Shown in pieces: positions 61,917 to 64,000 of a stretch of 64,000 nucleotides of DNA. Each line of letters begins with the position of its first letter. Within the stretch, counting starts at the first letter, position 1. Position numbers and translations under genes: made by a program. The DNA lies in NCBI RefSeq assembly GCF_014132155.1, contig NZ_BLJQ01000006.1, forward strand, positions 2,501 through 66,500. The letters run 5' to 3'. Source of the stretch: Gluconobacter sp. Gdi. Lineage in GTDB: Bacteria; Pseudomonadota; Alphaproteobacteria; Acetobacterales; Acetobacteraceae. The notes under the pieces are model-generated. The model saw only the letters and a list, made by a program, of their open reading frames with translations, searched no databases and was not told the origin of the DNA.

Positions 61917-63632
61917 ATGCCGGCCAGCTCCAGCGGGAACACGGTTTTCCTTGATGCCCTTCGTTCGGTCGTTGGCCGCCGTCATGTTCTGACTAAGCCC
62001 AACGCGACTTATCGCTTCCGTAAAGGATACCGGTTTGGGCTCGGCGATGTGCTGGCCGTTCTACAGCCGGGAAACCTTGTTGAACTGTGGAAAGTTGCCA
62101 AGCTCTGTGCTGAAAGTGGCAAGATCATCATCATGCAGGCCGCTAACACCGGCCTGACCGGTGGCTCTACACCAGACGGCAACGACTACGACCGCGAGAT
62201 CGTTATCATCAGCACAAACCGGCTGGATGGCATCCACCTGATCGGTGAGGGGCGGCAGGTTGTCTGTCTTCCTGGCTCGACCCTGCATGATCTGGAAGAA
62301 AAGCTCGCCAAGATTGGCCGCGAGCCCCACTCGGTTATTGGCTCATCCTGTATCGGTGCCTCCGTTCTGGGTGGTGTGAGTAACAATTCCGGCGGCGCTC
62401 TGGTGCAGCGCGGCCCTGCTTTCACGGAAATGGCCCTCTTCGGTCAGATGGGGGCAGATGGGAAATTGCATCTCGTCAACCATCTGGGGATCCGCCTTGC
62501 GGGTGATCCGGAGCAGATTCTTTCTGCCGTTCAGGCTGGGCAGCTTCCTGATAGTGCCATCGACTGGAACGCAGGGCGCGGCCATGACGCGGGTTATGCC
62601 CAGCATGTGCGGGACGTGGATGCTGAAACGCCTGCACGCTTTAATGCGGACCCCAACCGCTGGCATGAAGCCGCTGGATGCGCGGGGAAGCTGGTTGTGT
62701 TTGCCGTTCGCCTCGACACCTTCAAGGCCAATAAGAATCCAGCAGTATTCTACATCGGGACCAACAGCACGCAGGATCTGGAAGACCTGCGTCGCCATAT
62801 CCTCACAAGCTTCGACGAGCTGCCAATCGCCGGGGAATATATCCACCGGGGCGCGTTCAATATTGCCGAGGTGTATGGCAAGGACACGACAGCCATCATT
62901 CGCTACATGGGCACACGGTTCCTGCCCACGTTCTTCGGTCTGAAATCCCGGTTCGATATTGCTGTACAGCGCATCCCCGGCATTTCAGGCCACCTGAGTG
63001 ACCTGTTGCTTCAGGCGTTCAGCAAGGTCATTCCTAAGCAGCTCCCGGCACGCATGTGTGATTTCCGGGATCGTTTCGAGCACCATCTCATGCTCAAGGT
63101 ATCGGCGGAGCTTGCAGCGCCCGTCAAAGCGTATCTTGAAGAATGGCACTCAAAAACGTCTGGCGATTTCTTTGCCTGCACCCCGGAAGAAGGAAAGCTG
63201 GCCTTTCTCCATCGCTTTGCCGCAGCCGGAGCAGCTATCCGTTACCGTGCCGTTCATTCAAAGACGGCAGAAGACATTGTTGCCCTTGATGTGGCGCTGC
63301 GGCGCAATGACCGGGAGTGGTTTGAAACTTTGCCGAAAGAGATTGAAGACAAGATTATCGTCAAACTCTACTACGGCCACTTCTTTTGCCACGTGATGCA
63401 TCAGGATTACGTGGTGAAAAAGGGCTACAACGCCATGGCCGTGGAGCACTCCATGCTGCCAGGTTTGGAGGCCCGGGGCGCCCGTTATCCTGCCGAGCAT
63501 AACGTCGGTCATCTTTACGATGCGCCGGAAGAGATGATCGAACACTATCGCAGTCTGGACCCATGCAACTGCTTCAATCCGGGTATTGGCAAAGCCACCA
63601 AACGCCGGAACTGGGTCGCTGAAAGCGTCTGA
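61917..63632 (+). CDS. dld: quinone-dependent D-lactate dehydrogenase
   Basis: This is a 571-residue peripheral inner-membrane flavoenzyme oxidising D-lactate to pyruvate and feeding electrons to ubiquinone. The PCMH-type FAD domain shows AANTGLTGGSTPDGNDYD (about residues 74-91) and SSCIGASVLGGVSNNSGGAL; the E. coli Dld-type C-terminal domain ends AEHNVGHLYDAPEEMIEHYR and DPCNCFNPGIGKATKR. The Rossmann-like middle is positively charged for membrane contact. It lies 165 bases after mutL and is followed by a stem-loop. Acetic acid bacteria use this enzyme in lactate oxidation. Confidence 0.94.
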   Translation: MPASSSGNTVFLDALRSVVGRRHVLTKPNATYRFRKGYRFGLGDVLAVLQPGNLVELWKVAKLCAESGKIIIMQAANTGLTGGSTPDGNDYDREIVIISTNRLDGIHLIGEGRQVVCLPGSTLHDLEEKLAKIGREPHSVIGSSCIGASVLGGVSNNSGGALVQRGPAFTEMALFGQMGADGKLHLVNHLGIRLAGDPEQILSAVQAGQLPDSAIDWNAGRGHDAGYAQHVRDVDAETPARFNADPNRWHEAAGCAGKLVVFAVRLDTFKANKNPAVFYIGTNSTQDLEDLRRHILTSFDELPIAGEYIHRGAFNIAEVYGKDTTAIIRYMGTRFLPTFFGLKSRFDIAVQRIPGISGHLSDLLLQAFSKVIPKQLPARMCDFRDRFEHHLMLKVSAELAAPVKAYLEEWHSKTSGDFFACTPEEGKLAFLHRFAAAGAAIRYRAVHSKTAEDIVALDVALRRNDREWFETLPKEIEDKIIVKLYYGHFFCHVMHQDYVVKKGYNAMAVEHSMLPGLEARGARYPAEHNVGHLYDAPEEMIEHYRSLDPCNCFNPGIGKATKRRNWVAESV

Positions 63633-63641
63633 TTATCCTTT

Positions 63642-63675
63642 GCCCGGAAAGTCAGTGCAGAGTGGCTTTCCGGGC
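63642..63675. terminator. stem-loop between dld and the EamA transporter gene
   Basis: gcccggaaag (63642-63651) and ctttccgggc (63666-63675) pair perfectly over 10 bases with a 14-base loop, 9 bases after the dld stop. It overlaps the 3' end of the convergent gene and has no T run, so it may be an inefficient two-way terminator. Confidence 0.5.
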
Positions 63676-64000
63676 TGTGAGAACGTTGCCGAGAGACGCA
63701 ACAACGATGCACAGAACGCCTGCCCATCGCGTGATCGACAGCGTTTCGCCCAGAAAGATCCAGCCTGAAACGGCGCCGAGCATGGGCTCCATGCTCAGCA
63801 GAATTCCAAGGTCTTTCGGCCGAAGTCGACGCATGGCCATCATGTCGAGGATATAAGGCACGGCCGAGGAAAGAACGGCCACGCTGAGGGCCGCTCCACC
63901 TTGCCACGGATGCGTGATGACGGTGGGAATTGTGGGAATCAGGCAGGGGAGAAGAAAAATCCCCGCCGTTGCCATACCCAGTGTTGTCGCTTGCCCCGCA
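63652..64000 (-). CDS. EamA/DMT-family transporter, 5' part outside the window
   Basis: Only the last 115 or so residues are present and the frame is open to the window edge. They contain hydrophobic helices and the second EamA-domain signature: ALSVAVLSSAVPYILDMMAM, then LGILLSMEPMLGAVSGWIFL and GETLSITRWAGVLCIVVASL. The PY and EP residues are typical of the drug/metabolite transporter (DMT) superfamily, inner-membrane exporters of amino acids or metabolites. The substrate cannot be read. An internal ATG at 63975 is not its start. Confidence 0.85.
   Translation of the reverse strand, partial: AGQATTLGMATAGIFLLPCLIPTIPTVITHPWQGGAALSVAVLSSAVPYILDMMAMRRLRPKDLGILLSMEPMLGAVSGWIFLGETLSITRWAGVLCIVVASLGNVLTARKATLH

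Overview
The window is a chromosomal segment of an acetic acid bacterium, most likely Gluconobacter. The main evidence is a three-subunit FAD/cytochrome c gluconate 2-dehydrogenase operon, a respiratory D-lactate dehydrogenase, a trpB-trpA-accD-folC cluster and an alphaproteobacterial 23S-5S-tRNA-fMet operon end. From memory, not from a search, G. oxydans 621H carries the same order of phage genes next to gluconate dehydrogenase with dld further on.

Layout. 1-2.9 kb: 3' part of an rRNA operon (23S lacking its 5' end, 5S, initiator tRNA, terminator). 2.9-4.05 kb: AT-rich stretch with only weak or decayed ORFs. 4.05-9.85 kb: bacterioferritin and its ferredoxin (convergent), an Lrp/AsnC regulator divergent from alanine racemase with a palindrome between them, an Rrf2 regulator, and a sulfite reductase operon (DUF2849, CysI-type hemoprotein, DUF934) behind a structured leader. 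9.84-18.13 kb: corA, trpB, trpA, an HdeD-like membrane protein, accD, folC, a small conserved protein, dnaB.

18.2-38.8 kb: a compact contractile-tail phage element. It has a repressor with four matching operator-like palindromes, two small early genes, a late-promoter/terminator arrangement, then one rightward operon: MazF-like protein, small and large terminase, portal, scaffold, capsid, connectors, tail terminator, sheath, tube, a tail chaperone with a textbook -1 frameshift site, an odd protein in the tape-measure slot, and baseplate and fibre genes. No integrase, transposase, replication or lysis gene is visible. The order resembles PBSX-like domesticated elements, so it may be a defective prophage or a DNA-packaging particle kept by the host.

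38.8-42.7 kb: gluconate dehydrogenase operon (minus strand). 42.8-49.5 kb: minus-strand genes for a lipoprotein, a conserved protein, Hsp33, argF, argD and a D-aminopeptidase. 49.5-53.7 kb: recX, a CHAP-domain lipoprotein, tatA, methionine-salvage genes mtnB, mtnD and mtnC, and ribF, closely packed. 53.8-55.7 kb: Sel1-repeat and TraB/GumN proteins (minus). 55.9-63.6 kb: ileS, lspA, a DUF3035 lipoprotein, mutL (which lacks a standard start codon) and dld. The window ends inside an EamA-family transporter gene.
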